A DNA stretch of 50,217 bases from a virus: positions 1-50,217 of IMG/VR virus record IMGVR_UViG_3300046522_000083, one strand, 5' to 3'. Each line of letters opens with the position of its first letter. Within the stretch, counting starts at the first letter, position 1. Below, piece after piece: positions 38,592 to 46,266 of the stretch. The position numbers and the translations under genes are program-made. The notes under the pieces were generated by a model. It worked only from the letters and a program-made list of their open reading frames with translations. It was not told where the DNA came from and did not search any database.

Positions 38592-40903
38592 TAGTGGGTC
38601 TCCGCCCAGTTCAGCCCCGTGACGCCAGCAGTTCGGCACACGCCGCGAAGGCCAAGCAATGCGCCTGCCTCCTTGATGGCATCAAGGGCTATCTTGATGA
38701 TGATGGGTCCTAGACCCGGCTTATGCGTCCACTGCACTTCATCGTGCACGTCGAGGAGCTGCTTGTAGTCCACCCCATGGATGAACCCGAGGGCTCGCAT
38801 CTTGCGGTGCATGAGGACCTTCCAGATTTTGCAGATCATTGCGCCTGCTGACTGGAGGATCGTGTTCAGAGCGGCATGGGCCTTGCGGACGTGCAGCTTA
38901 GAGCCATCCATCCCCTTGAGCCAGCCCTTCTCGGCTGCCCCGGAGATGCCTTCCTTCAGGTCCTTGATGCCCGGAATGCCCTCCTCGAAGCCGACAATGA
39001 TCTTTCGTGCCTTAACGATGCGAGCCTTTTGAGCGTCATCGAGTTTCGCCACGAAGTCGTCGTCAAACCGTTTGGCAAGCGAGCGGAGGAGCATGGGTAG
39101 ACCACGGTACTGGAGCAGGTCAACAATCTCATCTTCCTCCACGGTAACGGCAAGGCTGAGCTTGTAGGCAGAGCCCCCGTAGATGTAGAGGTAGGTGGCC
39201 GTCTTGGTATCCGAGCGCGTAATGGCAAACTTGGAGACCGAGTAGATGAGGTCGGCGTGCTCTTGGTGCGGGTCCCTAGAAGGGTCGCACACACGGTCCC
39301 TGAACGCACCACTGTCAAACGGCACAAGGTAGTGGCCGAGAGTAATGAGTTCCAGCGCAGTAGCATCAACACCAGTGAGTTCCCAACCCTCGTCCGCCGC
39401 GAAGAGGGCACGACACTCATAGCCGTACCTGCCTGCAAGGCCATAGAGGGTGATCTCTTCCTTGGTCCCATCATCATGGACAATCTTCTTGTGCGCGATG
39501 GAGGGCACCTGTGAGAGGTTCGGACTGGAGTGGGTTGTCCGTCTGGTAACTGCCCCAGCGGAGTCCATGCGACCATGGATGCGACCATCAACCTCGACCT
39601 TGTTGGCCCAAGCTTGTGTGCCTTGAGCCACCATCCCGAGAGTCTTATTGACCACGAAGTAGTCGAGGATGAGCTGCCTGATGTCCTTCGGAAGGACGGC
39701 TTCCGGGATTTCTTCGAGGACGCTCTCATCTACGGTTGGTTTGCCGGTGCTGCCAAACTTCTTGGGCTTCCACCCAAAGACGCCCTGAAGGCGCAGCGCG
39801 AGATGCTCACGGGAAGATGGATTGTACCGAACACGCGTGATAGGGGTATAGGGGCCATCAGTAGAGTAACGCTCCATGGGAGGGCCGACGTAGGGCTCAA
39901 GCGTCTTGCCGGTCTTCTCAGATACTCGGGGGATGGTAACGTCAGGTAAGTCCTTGCGGAATACATTGCGGTTGGCTCCGGGGGTTACGACCTTTCCGCC
40001 CAGCCAGAAGTCACCGAAGGTCTCATAGAGCTTCTTCTCGATCTTGGCACGGGTGTTCTTGAGGTCAGCCTCCAAGGCGACCAGCTTGTCCATGTCGATA
40101 CGGATACCGAACTCCTGCTGCTCAGCAAGGATGGTGGCATACTCGTGCTCGTACTCGAAGGTGAAGGGCGACCAGACCAGCTGTCCGGGCTTGGGGTCTA
40201 CCCAGCCGATGCGCTGCTCGATCATCTTCCAAAGCTTGATCATGGGAGGGATGTCCTGCATACCGTAGACGGCCATGTAGGGGTTCCACTCTTCCCAGCG
40301 GCGGGCATAGCGCTCTTCAGCGTTGATGTCCTTGCCTGCCTCGTCGTACTCGATGGGGAACTTGTCGTAGTCCCCTTGGTAGTCGTCCTTGTTCTCCCCG
40401 AGGCGGTAGCCCCAAGCCTTCAGCGAGTGGGACTTCAGGAGCCTCATGGGCATCTCGCCCCGCTTGGCTCGCTCGTAGTCCGGACCCATCAAGACATCGT
40501 AGGGCCAGACCAGCTTGGCAGCCACGTAGGTGTCTCGCTGGACCACTTGGGACCAGTCGATATCCTTAGGCCCGAACCTGCGGAGTGCCCTGTAGTCGAA
40601 GTCACAGCCGTTGTGGAAGACTGTTAGGGAGGCATCGGCAAAGAACTGGTAGCCCTTGCTTACGGGGCCCGTTGGGTTGGCCAGCAGCTCGCTGATATCC
40701 TCGCGCCCTTGGTTCTCTGGCATGTCCCATACGGGGTGGTCCTTGGCCACTGGAGGGCCGAAATAGAATGGCTCAACCGTGTCCATGTCCATGGCACTCA
40801 TCATGTGCACTTTGGTCATGGCGGGAATGCCCCCTGAAGGTCTCAGGAGGCCGTTGCTTTCGATGTCACCCCCGAGGCGGCGACCGTGGCGGTTATTGTC
40901 CAT
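38591..40903 (-). CDS. DNA polymerase, family A, T7 gp5-like (770 aa)
   Basis: Contains the 3'-5' proofreading domain (GGDIESNGLL with Asp13/Glu15; VFHNGCDFDYRAL; LLKSHSLKAWGYRLGENKDD) and a family A polymerase domain. Motif A is GVDATALELITLGHYL, motif B is DTKTATYLYIYGGSAYKL, and motif C is LLDVHDEVQW (Asp near 721). It is longer than T7 gp5 (704), with extra residues mainly in the middle. I place the start at ATG 40903 (MDNNRHGRRLGG), 10 nt inside the preceding zinc-ribbon gene. A longer frame to 41152 is a shadow of that gene. It would use SSB, primase-helicase and host thioredoxin if a binding loop is present, which is not evident. Confidence 0.96.
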   Translation of the reverse strand: MDNNRHGRRLGGDIESNGLLRPSGGIPAMTKVHMMSAMDMDTVEPFYFGPPVAKDHPVWDMPENQGREDISELLANPTGPVSKGYQFFADASLTVFHNGCDFDYRALRRFGPKDIDWSQVVQRDTYVAAKLVWPYDVLMGPDYERAKRGEMPMRLLKSHSLKAWGYRLGENKDDYQGDYDKFPIEYDEAGKDINAEERYARRWEEWNPYMAVYGMQDIPPMIKLWKMIEQRIGWVDPKPGQLVWSPFTFEYEHEYATILAEQQEFGIRIDMDKLVALEADLKNTRAKIEKKLYETFGDFWLGGKVVTPGANRNVFRKDLPDVTIPRVSEKTGKTLEPYVGPPMERYSTDGPYTPITRVRYNPSSREHLALRLQGVFGWKPKKFGSTGKPTVDESVLEEIPEAVLPKDIRQLILDYFVVNKTLGMVAQGTQAWANKVEVDGRIHGRMDSAGAVTRRTTHSSPNLSQVPSIAHKKIVHDDGTKEEITLYGLAGRYGYECRALFAADEGWELTGVDATALELITLGHYLVPFDSGAFRDRVCDPSRDPHQEHADLIYSVSKFAITRSDTKTATYLYIYGGSAYKLSLAVTVEEDEIVDLLQYRGLPMLLRSLAKRFDDDFVAKLDDAQKARIVKARKIIVGFEEGIPGIKDLKEGISGAAEKGWLKGMDGSKLHVRKAHAALNTILQSAGAMICKIWKVLMHRKMRALGFIHGVDYKQLLDVHDEVQWTHKPGLGPIIIKIALDAIKEAGALLGLRGVCRTAGVTGLNWAETH

Positions 40904-41168
40904 AGACCTGTTCAACTCTCCTGAAGTCTGCCAGCGGGATTGCCATCCGGAGGGGAGGGCCCACCTTGTCACACTCGGGGCAGAGCACTCGGCTGTCGCC
41001 CTGTACCCAGTCCCTTGCGTGCATGTTGTAGTAGTGGTTGACCTGAAGGACGGCATCCTCAGGCCTGAAGAACTCGTCACATTCCCCGCACTCGAAGCGA
41101 TACGTTGGGAACGACACCTTGTCAGCGTCTGGGGTCTGCTCTGTGTTCTCAAGCCTGATGATGCGCAT
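40893..41168 (-). CDS. Zinc-ribbon protein (91 aa)
   Basis: Four cysteines in two CxxC pairs (FECGECDEFF, Cys27/30; VLCPECDKVG, Cys63/66) mark a zinc ribbon. Between them lie helical residues (VNHYYNMHARDWV). It lies directly upstream of DNA polymerase and overlaps it, so it may be a replication accessory. A general nucleic-acid or protein-binding role is likely for the fold; the target is unknown. Confidence 0.75.
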   Translation of the reverse strand: MRIIRLENTEQTPDADKVSFPTYRFECGECDEFFRPEDAVLQVNHYYNMHARDWVQGDSRVLCPECDKVGPPLRMAIPLADFRRVEQVYGQ

Positions 41169-41173
41169 TTGGG

Positions 41174-41479
41174 TCAGTCCTTCTTGGGTTTGTTGGTGAG
41201 TGAGAATTGCTTCCGTCTGACTGCGGCCTGAATGGCGTGCTCAAGGCGTATCAGCCAGCCCGTAGTCTTCTCCGCGCCCTTGTCGGGTTTCAGCTTCACA
41301 GCCTCATCCAGATCACCCATGTCCTGCCACTCGGGGAGGGACTTGAAGTTGACCCCCCAGTTCAGGAGTGCGTCGTATGCCGTAAGCAGGACCTTCGAGA
41401 ATGTCTGGTAGGCCATGAGGCGGGCCCTCAAGTCCCCAGAAGTCTCCTTCAGGTAGTCCTGCTCGTCTTTCAAGATCAT
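41174..41479 (-). CDS. Hypothetical helical protein between helicase and polymerase (101 aa)
   Basis: Unrecognised: MILKDEQDYLKETSGDLRAR, LMAYQTFSKVLLTAYDALLN, then LIRLEHAIQAAVRRKQFSL. All-helical with a basic end (TNKPKKD). The ATG at 41479 starts just inside the end of the primase-helicase frame. Its position among replication genes suggests a replication role. Confidence 0.65.
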   Translation of the reverse strand: MILKDEQDYLKETSGDLRARLMAYQTFSKVLLTAYDALLNWGVNFKSLPEWQDMGDLDEAVKLKPDKGAEKTTGWLIRLEHAIQAAVRRKQFSLTNKPKKD

Positions 41480-41480
41480 G

Positions 41481-43199
41481 CTAGTAGTCTCCACCTCCGG
41501 TCTGGCCGAAGGGCTCATCGCGGGTCTTACCCGTGCCCTTAGTGCCTGCCTTTGGGAATGGCTTGTTGGTGGGAGAAAGTCTCCCGGTCTTGGGGTCGTA
41601 CTCAAGGACCATGATCGCGCCAGTCCGGCTGCGGGGCCTGTTCTTGAGGGACCTCAGTTGGGTCAGCAGCTCTTCCCCTTCGGGGGCCTGCTGGTTTCGC
41701 TCGTGGCCGATCACGATGGTGGCGAAGGCGGCTAGGCCTCCTGACCCTCGGATGTGGTTGAGCGAGGTTGGCGCTCCTTCCTCATGGCCCGGTCCCTGTG
41801 AGGGGCGGGAGAGGTGGTGGCTGATCTGGATATGGACACCTAGCTCCTTGGCCATTGCCGCGAGGTTGCGACCCACAAGGTCAAGTCCTCTGCGCTCATC
41901 CGTCTGCTGGTCCATACCTGCCACCATGAAGGACAGCGGGTCAACGAAAAGCACCTGACACTCAAGTGCCTTGGCGCAATACCTGAGGTACCCCTCAAGG
42001 GCCTCAAGGTTCCACTCGGCTGTCTCGGGGTCGAACATCTCGATCTGCCCGGAGCCAAAGAACTTGTCGTGAAGCTTGAGCATCACCTCATCGGGGAGGG
42101 GCTCTAGGTCAATCCTCTTGCCTTCAACGACCGTGAGGAGACCCATCTTGATCTCGCGTCTGGTGCCCTCGAATGAAAAGAAGCCGATCTTGGCTCCCTG
42201 CTTCACAAGGGTCTCGACAACGTGGTAGACCGCTGTGGTCTTGCCTACGCCCGTGCCTGCCACATGGTAGACCTGCTGGCCGGGGATGATGTAGCCGAAC
42301 CACTCATTGAGCTGGGGCCACGGCCAGTGGAACCGGAAGACCGAGGAGTCCTCCTTCGGGGCCAAGACATCCTCACGGTTATCCCGTGCGTTCACTATGC
42401 CCTTGGGCTTGTACTTGACGGCGCTGTAGAGGGTCGTCTTGATGTCGCCCGGAAGGTCGTTCTGCAAGCAGTCCGATGCGTCCTTGAACTTGGGGTGCTT
42501 CGCGATCTTGACCTTGCCGATCTTGAACAGCGGGGCGCACTCGGCGACTGCCTTCTGGCCTGCCTCGTCGTTGTCGAACCAGAGGATGATCTCCTCGAAG
42601 CGGTCCACCCAGAGGTAGTTGGCTTGAAGGGATGCCTTGGCGCTGCCTGCCCCACCGGGGATGGACACCACGGCAATCTTCTGGCCGGTCTCTTGGACTA
42701 CCGCCTTGACATCCTCTTCGCCTTCACAGATGACTAGGGTCCGGTTGAAGCGGTCGCCCCAGATGTCTTGGGCCCAGAGCTTGCACTTGGCGATGGCAGG
42801 GGCACCCGGTCGGTGGATCGTAGGGAAGGACTTGTCGGGCTTCCTGATCTTCTGGTGGGCCAGCTCATCGTCTTGGTCCACGTACTGGTAGACCGGGAGG
42901 CGCTCCCCATGGTAGTCCCCGAAGAAGGTCTTCAGGAACCTCAGGGTCTCGACTGTGATGCCTCGGCTCTTATGTCCGCTCTTAGGGTACGCAGCTGCAT
43001 CTGCCTCGATAAAGCCGAGAGCCTTGTCCTTGGGGGAGACCTCGACGGCAGAGAACGCTTCATCTCGTCCACGATGGCCACAGCCAGCAGTAAAGCAGAA
43101 AGTATGGCCGTCAGAGTAGACTGCCATGTTGTCCTTGCCACACTCCGGGCATAGGTCGTCTTTGCGGATGAGGGTGCTTTCCTCATATTCCTTGGTCAT
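41481..43199 (-). CDS. Primase-helicase, T7 gp4-like (572 aa)
   Basis: The N-terminal zinc-binding domain (LCPECGKDN and CFTAGCGHRG; Cys17, 20, 35, 40) recognises primer sites. The TOPRIM primase domain has LVICEGEEDVKAV and ILWFDNDEAG (Asp209/211). The C-terminal RecA-like helicase has Walker A GTGVGKTT (315-322) and LECQVLFVDPLSFMV as Walker B. Length matches T7 gp4A (566). The C-terminal tail (DEPFGQTGGGDY) is less acidic than in T7. It unwinds DNA at the fork and makes primers for the DNA polymerase. Confidence 0.97.
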   Translation of the reverse strand: MTKEYEESTLIRKDDLCPECGKDNMAVYSDGHTFCFTAGCGHRGRDEAFSAVEVSPKDKALGFIEADAAAYPKSGHKSRGITVETLRFLKTFFGDYHGERLPVYQYVDQDDELAHQKIRKPDKSFPTIHRPGAPAIAKCKLWAQDIWGDRFNRTLVICEGEEDVKAVVQETGQKIAVVSIPGGAGSAKASLQANYLWVDRFEEIILWFDNDEAGQKAVAECAPLFKIGKVKIAKHPKFKDASDCLQNDLPGDIKTTLYSAVKYKPKGIVNARDNREDVLAPKEDSSVFRFHWPWPQLNEWFGYIIPGQQVYHVAGTGVGKTTAVYHVVETLVKQGAKIGFFSFEGTRREIKMGLLTVVEGKRIDLEPLPDEVMLKLHDKFFGSGQIEMFDPETAEWNLEALEGYLRYCAKALECQVLFVDPLSFMVAGMDQQTDERRGLDLVGRNLAAMAKELGVHIQISHHLSRPSQGPGHEEGAPTSLNHIRGSGGLAAFATIVIGHERNQQAPEGEELLTQLRSLKNRPRSRTGAIMVLEYDPKTGRLSPTNKPFPKAGTKGTGKTRDEPFGQTGGGDY

Positions 43200-43426
43200 T
43201 CGTCTCCGTCCTCTACGATCTTGAAGCGCCTTAGCTTGAACTTAGGCATGAGGGCTTCGATCTCTTTGAGGGTTCTGTGGACAGTGTACCCATCGGGCTT
43301 CGGCTCGTAGCGAAGGTACGTCTGGATTGCCACCTTGGCCAACATGGGGGAGGTTTGCAGGGCGGTATAAATCTTCCCTGTCTTCTTCCCAACGTAGGCG
43401 TAGAGGCTAGCTGTGTGGCTGATCAT
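43196..43426 (-). CDS. Hypothetical protein between ligase and primase-helicase (76 aa)
   Basis: Unrecognised basic protein: MISHTASLYAYVGKKTGKIY, TALQTSPMLAKVAIQTYLRY and MPKFKLRRFKIVEDGDE. Short strands and one helix. ATG 43426 overlaps the ligase stop (ATGA), and its stop overlaps the primase-helicase start, so it is locked into the replication operon. Confidence 0.65.
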   Translation of the reverse strand: MISHTASLYAYVGKKTGKIYTALQTSPMLAKVAIQTYLRYEPKPDGYTVHRTLKEIEALMPKFKLRRFKIVEDGDE

Positions 43427-44610
43427 ACATCTCGTCCACCAAACCAGATGGCCTTCGTCTTGCCAAACCTCAGCTTGCCCTCGGGGGTGTAACTGAAGAA
43501 CTTCACGGTAGCCTCGATGTTCGGGCTCGGGGTGCTGGCGTCGAGGAAGAGCCAAGCTTGGTATGCAGCCCAAATCTCCCGGCAATACTCCCGGTCACCC
43601 TTGATATCAACGTCGCAGGTGTTTCCATTGGGAAGCTGTACCGTAGCAGATCGAGCAGCGCCACGGTAGTTGCCAATTCCTTCCCGTATCTCAAGGACGG
43701 GGAACTCCGCATCCTGCCACTCCTTGCGCTTCTCTAGGGTCTTCGACCGCTTGCCCTGCTCGTAGGGTCCATCCTTGCGGACCATCTGACCCTCATAGCC
43801 TTGGCTCAGGTAGTTCTGATACAGGGCGTCGAGCGCTAGGGCGTTGCTGATGGTATGCGTCTGGACACACACGATGGGCAGGGAGGTGACCCGGTTAAGG
43901 ACCCCCTTGAGCCAGCTAGAGCGCCACGAGAAGCGGTCGATGTGTCCGGGGAGGATGCAGTCGTAGACGTGGAACTGGACGAGCTTGGCTTCCTCTACGC
44001 GGCCACCCTTGACGGCAGCCACGATACTGGGGAAGTCCTCGCGGAACTCGTGGTTATACAGCTCCCCATCAAGCGTCACCTCGGGCCACCTCTGGAAGAA
44101 GGGCACTAGGGCCTCCTTGATGTGGTCCATGTGCTCGTGCTCGTTGCCGGGGCGGGTCTGCAAGCGGATGGACTCAACGCTAACCTCGGGGTGCCGTGGG
44201 TCGTGGTACGCCAAGCAGCGTAGGCCATCAAGCTTCGGTTGGCAGAAGAACGTAGAGCCCTCAATGAAGTCCGTGGGCTTGTACTCGACTGCGAGCATTG
44301 GCCACTTGCGGATGTCATCATGGTCCACGCCTGAGGGGTCCGTTACGTACTTGCCCTTGAGCTTCTTGTCGTAGGCCGCATCGGCTTCCGCACGGGCTTG
44401 CTCATAGGGGCTCAGCTCATTGCGCTTCCCGACGTTCTTGGCCGTGGTGTAGGTCCAGTCCGAGGTGGTCTCCTTGTGGCCAACGTAGCCGTGGATGGTC
44501 CGCCAGCCTGAGAGGCCTCGATCACCATCCGTGGTAGCTTCGGCCCTCCAGAAGGCTACCTTACCATTGGCCTTCTTGTAGAGGACATCGGTCTTGTATA
44601 GGAGGCTCAT
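43423..44610 (-). CDS. ATP-dependent DNA ligase with an N-terminal extension (395 aa)
   Basis: The nucleotidyltransferase core has motif I CQPKLDGLRC (Lys126 is the adenylation site), LDGELYNHEF (motif III region), GYEGQMVRKDGPYEQGKRSK (IV/V) and an OB-fold end. It seals nicks during replication. The first 110 residues are extra compared with T7 ligase (359 aa, motif Lys34): LYKTDVLYKKANGKVAFWRA and RTIHGYVGHKETTSDWTY, a beta-rich domain reminiscent of WGR-type DNA-binding folds. In T7 ligase is early gene 1.3; here it follows the lysis cassette. ATG 44610 overlaps the previous stop. Confidence 0.92.
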   Translation of the reverse strand: MSLLYKTDVLYKKANGKVAFWRAEATTDGDRGLSGWRTIHGYVGHKETTSDWTYTTAKNVGKRNELSPYEQARAEADAAYDKKLKGKYVTDPSGVDHDDIRKWPMLAVEYKPTDFIEGSTFFCQPKLDGLRCLAYHDPRHPEVSVESIRLQTRPGNEHEHMDHIKEALVPFFQRWPEVTLDGELYNHEFREDFPSIVAAVKGGRVEEAKLVQFHVYDCILPGHIDRFSWRSSWLKGVLNRVTSLPIVCVQTHTISNALALDALYQNYLSQGYEGQMVRKDGPYEQGKRSKTLEKRKEWQDAEFPVLEIREGIGNYRGAARSATVQLPNGNTCDVDIKGDREYCREIWAAYQAWLFLDASTPSPNIEATVKFFSYTPEGKLRFGKTKAIWFGGRDV

Positions 44611-44801
44611 CGCCAGAAACTCGAAGCGAAGCCGATGATGACGGCCAGCAGGATGATGAAGACAGCCCACAGGAACCAGAGGACCCCGATGCCGACCGCG
44701 ATGGCTGCCGGGATGAAGACCCATAGCCACGGGATGGCGACGAAGAGCTTGAAGATGAAGAGGACGAAGCTCGCGAAGAGGAGCAGGAGGATGAGAGGCA
44801 T
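44607..44801 (-). CDS. Small two- to three-span membrane protein (64 aa)
   Basis: Almost wholly hydrophobic: MPLILLLLFASFVLFIFKLF, VAIPWLWVFIPAAIAVGIGV, then LWFLWAVFIILLAVIIGFAS. The start at 44801 overlaps the previous stop (TAATG) and has AAAGGAAACCACC upstream. Adjacent to the lysis cassette, it could be a holin or antiholin, but the topology alone cannot decide. Confidence 0.6.
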   Translation of the reverse strand: MPLILLLLFASFVLFIFKLFVAIPWLWVFIPAAIAVGIGVLWFLWAVFIILLAVIIGFASSFWR

Positions 44802-45013
44802 TAGGTGGTTTCCTTTAGCTTGATGAAGCCGATGTGTCCGAGCTTCTTGGATTGATACGGGATGGGGTCTCCCCACTGGTCGAGGAGCTTGGAGACCTCT
44901 GGCTCTTCCTCCTCAAGGACTTCTAGGGTAGGCTCTAGGCCGTAGTCCTCATCGATTGAGGGAAAGGTAGCCACGGAGGTCGTCCATCCTGAGGGCAGGG
45001 CAGGGGTAGTCAT
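44801..45013 (-). CDS. Hypothetical acidic protein (70 aa)
   Basis: Unrecognised: MTTPALPSGWTTSVATFPSI, then an acidic run (LEPTLEVLEEEEPEVSKLLD) and a basic end (YQSKKLGHIGFIKLKETT). It overlaps the amidase 3' end by 65 nt. The first 20 residues may be partly an out-of-frame reading; a later start is not obvious. Confidence 0.5.
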   Translation of the reverse strand: MTTPALPSGWTTSVATFPSIDEDYGLEPTLEVLEEEEPEVSKLLDQWGDPIPYQSKKLGHIGFIKLKETT

Positions 45014-45446
45014 GCTTGTGCTGGTGCCGCCCCAGCTCCGTGTGGGCAGCTACGAGGAGAGGCCCGTAGTTTCCCTCAAGGTGGTCAACAAGCCAATGAA
45101 GTCCCTCAAGCTGTTCCTTTGAGAAGGTGTCAGCTGGTCTGAGGAGGATTTCTCCGTCCTCCCCCGAGACCTCTCTGCGTCCGCCAGCAAGGCAGATACC
45201 CACGGAGTCGTGATTGAAACCCGGTGTGTGAGAACCAACCGTATCATGTGGGCGGGTCATCCAGTGCTGGCCGTCCTCTAAGACGAGGAAATGATATCCG
45301 ATTGAGAGCAGCCCTTGGCGTCTCCCCTCCAGCGTCAGCCAGTTCTTCAGGTCGAACCTCCCCGGCACTGTATGGCTGTCGTGGAGGATCAGCCGCTTGG
45401 TGCTCAGGCGCTTTCGGTACTTCAGTTGCGGGAACGGGATTGTCAA
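44949..45446 (-). CDS. N-acetylmuramoyl-L-alanine amidase, T7 gp3.5-like (165 aa)
   Basis: Zinc amidase_2 fold: LILHDSHT (ligand His22), GYHFLVLEDG (active-site Tyr), VGSHTPGFNHDSVGICLAGG, then VAAHTEL (second His) and YPCPALR (Cys ligand). These match T7 lysozyme H17, Y46, H122 and C130; the lysine two residues before the Cys in T7 (K128) is not at that place here. In T7 this enzyme also slows the phage RNA polymerase. The best start is TTG 45446 with GGAG 7 nt upstream; an ATG at 45515 has no ribosome-binding site. The first half overlaps the lipoprotein frame. Confidence 0.88.
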   Translation of the reverse strand: MTIPFPQLKYRKRLSTKRLILHDSHTVPGRFDLKNWLTLEGRRQGLLSIGYHFLVLEDGQHWMTRPHDTVGSHTPGFNHDSVGICLAGGRREVSGEDGEILLRPADTFSKEQLEGLHWLVDHLEGNYGPLLVAAHTELGRHQHKHDYPCPALRMDDLRGYLSLNR

Positions 45447-45597
45447 CGTGGCACTCCGGTAGCATGTCGCATAGTCTCTTCTCCCAGCCGGGGTCCCCGA
45501 TGTACTCGGGCCCATAAGGCTCGTGCACGCAGGCTACCAGCCCGATGCTGAGAAGGCCTACCACGAGGGCCACCCCGAGGAAGTCGAGGTACCGCAT
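45244..45597 (-). CDS. Lipoprotein overlapping the amidase gene (117 aa)
   Basis: A clear lipoprotein signal (MRYLDFLGVALVVGLLSIGL, then VAC) is followed by VHEPYGPEYIGDPGWEKRL and a Pro-rich C-terminus (PVPATEVPKAPEHQAADPPR). AAGGGGTGACCCCG precedes the ATG, six bases after the o-spanin stop. About 200 nt of its 3' part run through the amidase start region in another frame. It resembles a second o-spanin (Rz1-like) by signal and proline content. The in-frame tail may be functional or just an overlap that remains open. Confidence 0.6.
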   Translation of the reverse strand: MRYLDFLGVALVVGLLSIGLVACVHEPYGPEYIGDPGWEKRLCDMLPECHVDNPVPATEVPKAPEHQAADPPRQPYSAGEVRPEELADAGGETPRAALNRISFPRLRGRPALDDPPT

Positions 45598-45602
45598 CGG
45601 GG

Positions 45603-45863
45603 TCACCCCTTGCTGCTGTTGATGATGTCGCACTTCTGGTAGTGCTTGTCGAGGTCGATCACCCACGTCGCGGTGTTCGGGTCTTTCCTCGCCTGCAAAG
45701 CTAACACGTCCAGTGTCGACTCGGGGGCGGGGCTGAGGGGTGGGCACTTCCACTTGACCACGGTCGTGCACCCGGACAGGAGGGCTATCAGGCCCCCGAA
45801 GACTGCCAGAAGTATTACCACTGACGTGATGAACTTGAGAGTGTCGGACCAGCTGGGGGTCAT
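45603..45863 (-). CDS. Outer-membrane spanin (Rz1-like) lipoprotein (86 aa)
   Basis: N-terminal hydrophobic signal (FITSVVILLAVFGGLIALLS) with lipobox GC, then CPPLSPAPESTLDVLALQAR and a C-terminal helical region with a cysteine (KHYQKCDIINSSKG). It overlaps the i-spanin stop by ATGA. It should be lipid-anchored in the outer membrane and join the i-spanin to fuse the membranes in the last step of lysis. Confidence 0.75.
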   Translation of the reverse strand: MTPSWSDTLKFITSVVILLAVFGGLIALLSGCTTVVKWKCPPLSPAPESTLDVLALQARKDPNTATWVIDLDKHYQKCDIINSSKG

Positions 45864-46099
45864 TGCTTGGGAGGCTCCTTGGCCCGCTTACGCAGCCGCT
45901 CAAGGCTAGCGTCAAGGTCAGGACGCTGAGCATCCACCTTAGTGATCTGGTCATTGACCTTACGTTCCTGCTTGTTGATGGACGTGACGACAGCCTCCTT
46001 GCCAGACTTCCGGCCCTTGAGGAATGCCACGGCGATGGCCACGATGATGGCACCGGCCACTGCGAGGTAGGCTTGGAGTTTGCCGTAGAGCCAGCTCAC
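45860..46099 (-). CDS. Inner-membrane spanin (Rz-like) (79 aa)
   Basis: N-terminal transmembrane helix (LQAYLAVAGAIIVAIAVAFL) and a charged coiled coil (INKQERKVNDQITKVDAQRP, LDASLERLRKRAKEPPKQ), the Rz layout. The start is GTG 46099 overlapping the previous stop (GTGA). It lies directly upstream of the Rz1-like lipoprotein, forming a two-component spanin. Confidence 0.75.
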   Translation of the reverse strand: MSWLYGKLQAYLAVAGAIIVAIAVAFLKGRKSGKEAVVTSINKQERKVNDQITKVDAQRPDLDASLERLRKRAKEPPKQ

Positions 46100-46266
46100 T
46101 GATCGTCCTCCTCAGCCTTGGTGGCCCGGAGGTAGTCCGAGTAGGTGTCACCCTCGGTGTAGTCAGGCTCGGTGCTGACGATGTAGCTGTCCAAGTAGGC
46201 GGCCAAGATAAGACCAACCACGACCCCAATGACGATCAGGAGGATGTCGAAGAATGTTTCAATCAT
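46096..46266 (-). CDS. Small membrane protein in the lysis cassette (56 aa)
   Basis: An N-terminal helix (FFDILLIVIGVVVGLILAAY) and an acidic tail (STEPDYTEGDTYSDYLRATK, then AEEDDQ). It lies between lysozyme and spanin genes, with overlaps at both ends. It may be a holin, antiholin or lysis modulator; nothing distinguishes these. Confidence 0.62.
   Translation of the reverse strand: MIETFFDILLIVIGVVVGLILAAYLDSYIVSTEPDYTEGDTYSDYLRATKAEEDDQ

Noticed and set aside
45598-46053. Upstream extension of the second lipoprotein frame
   Set aside because: It is a shadow of both spanin genes; the lipoprotein signal begins at ATG 45597 after a ribosome-binding site.
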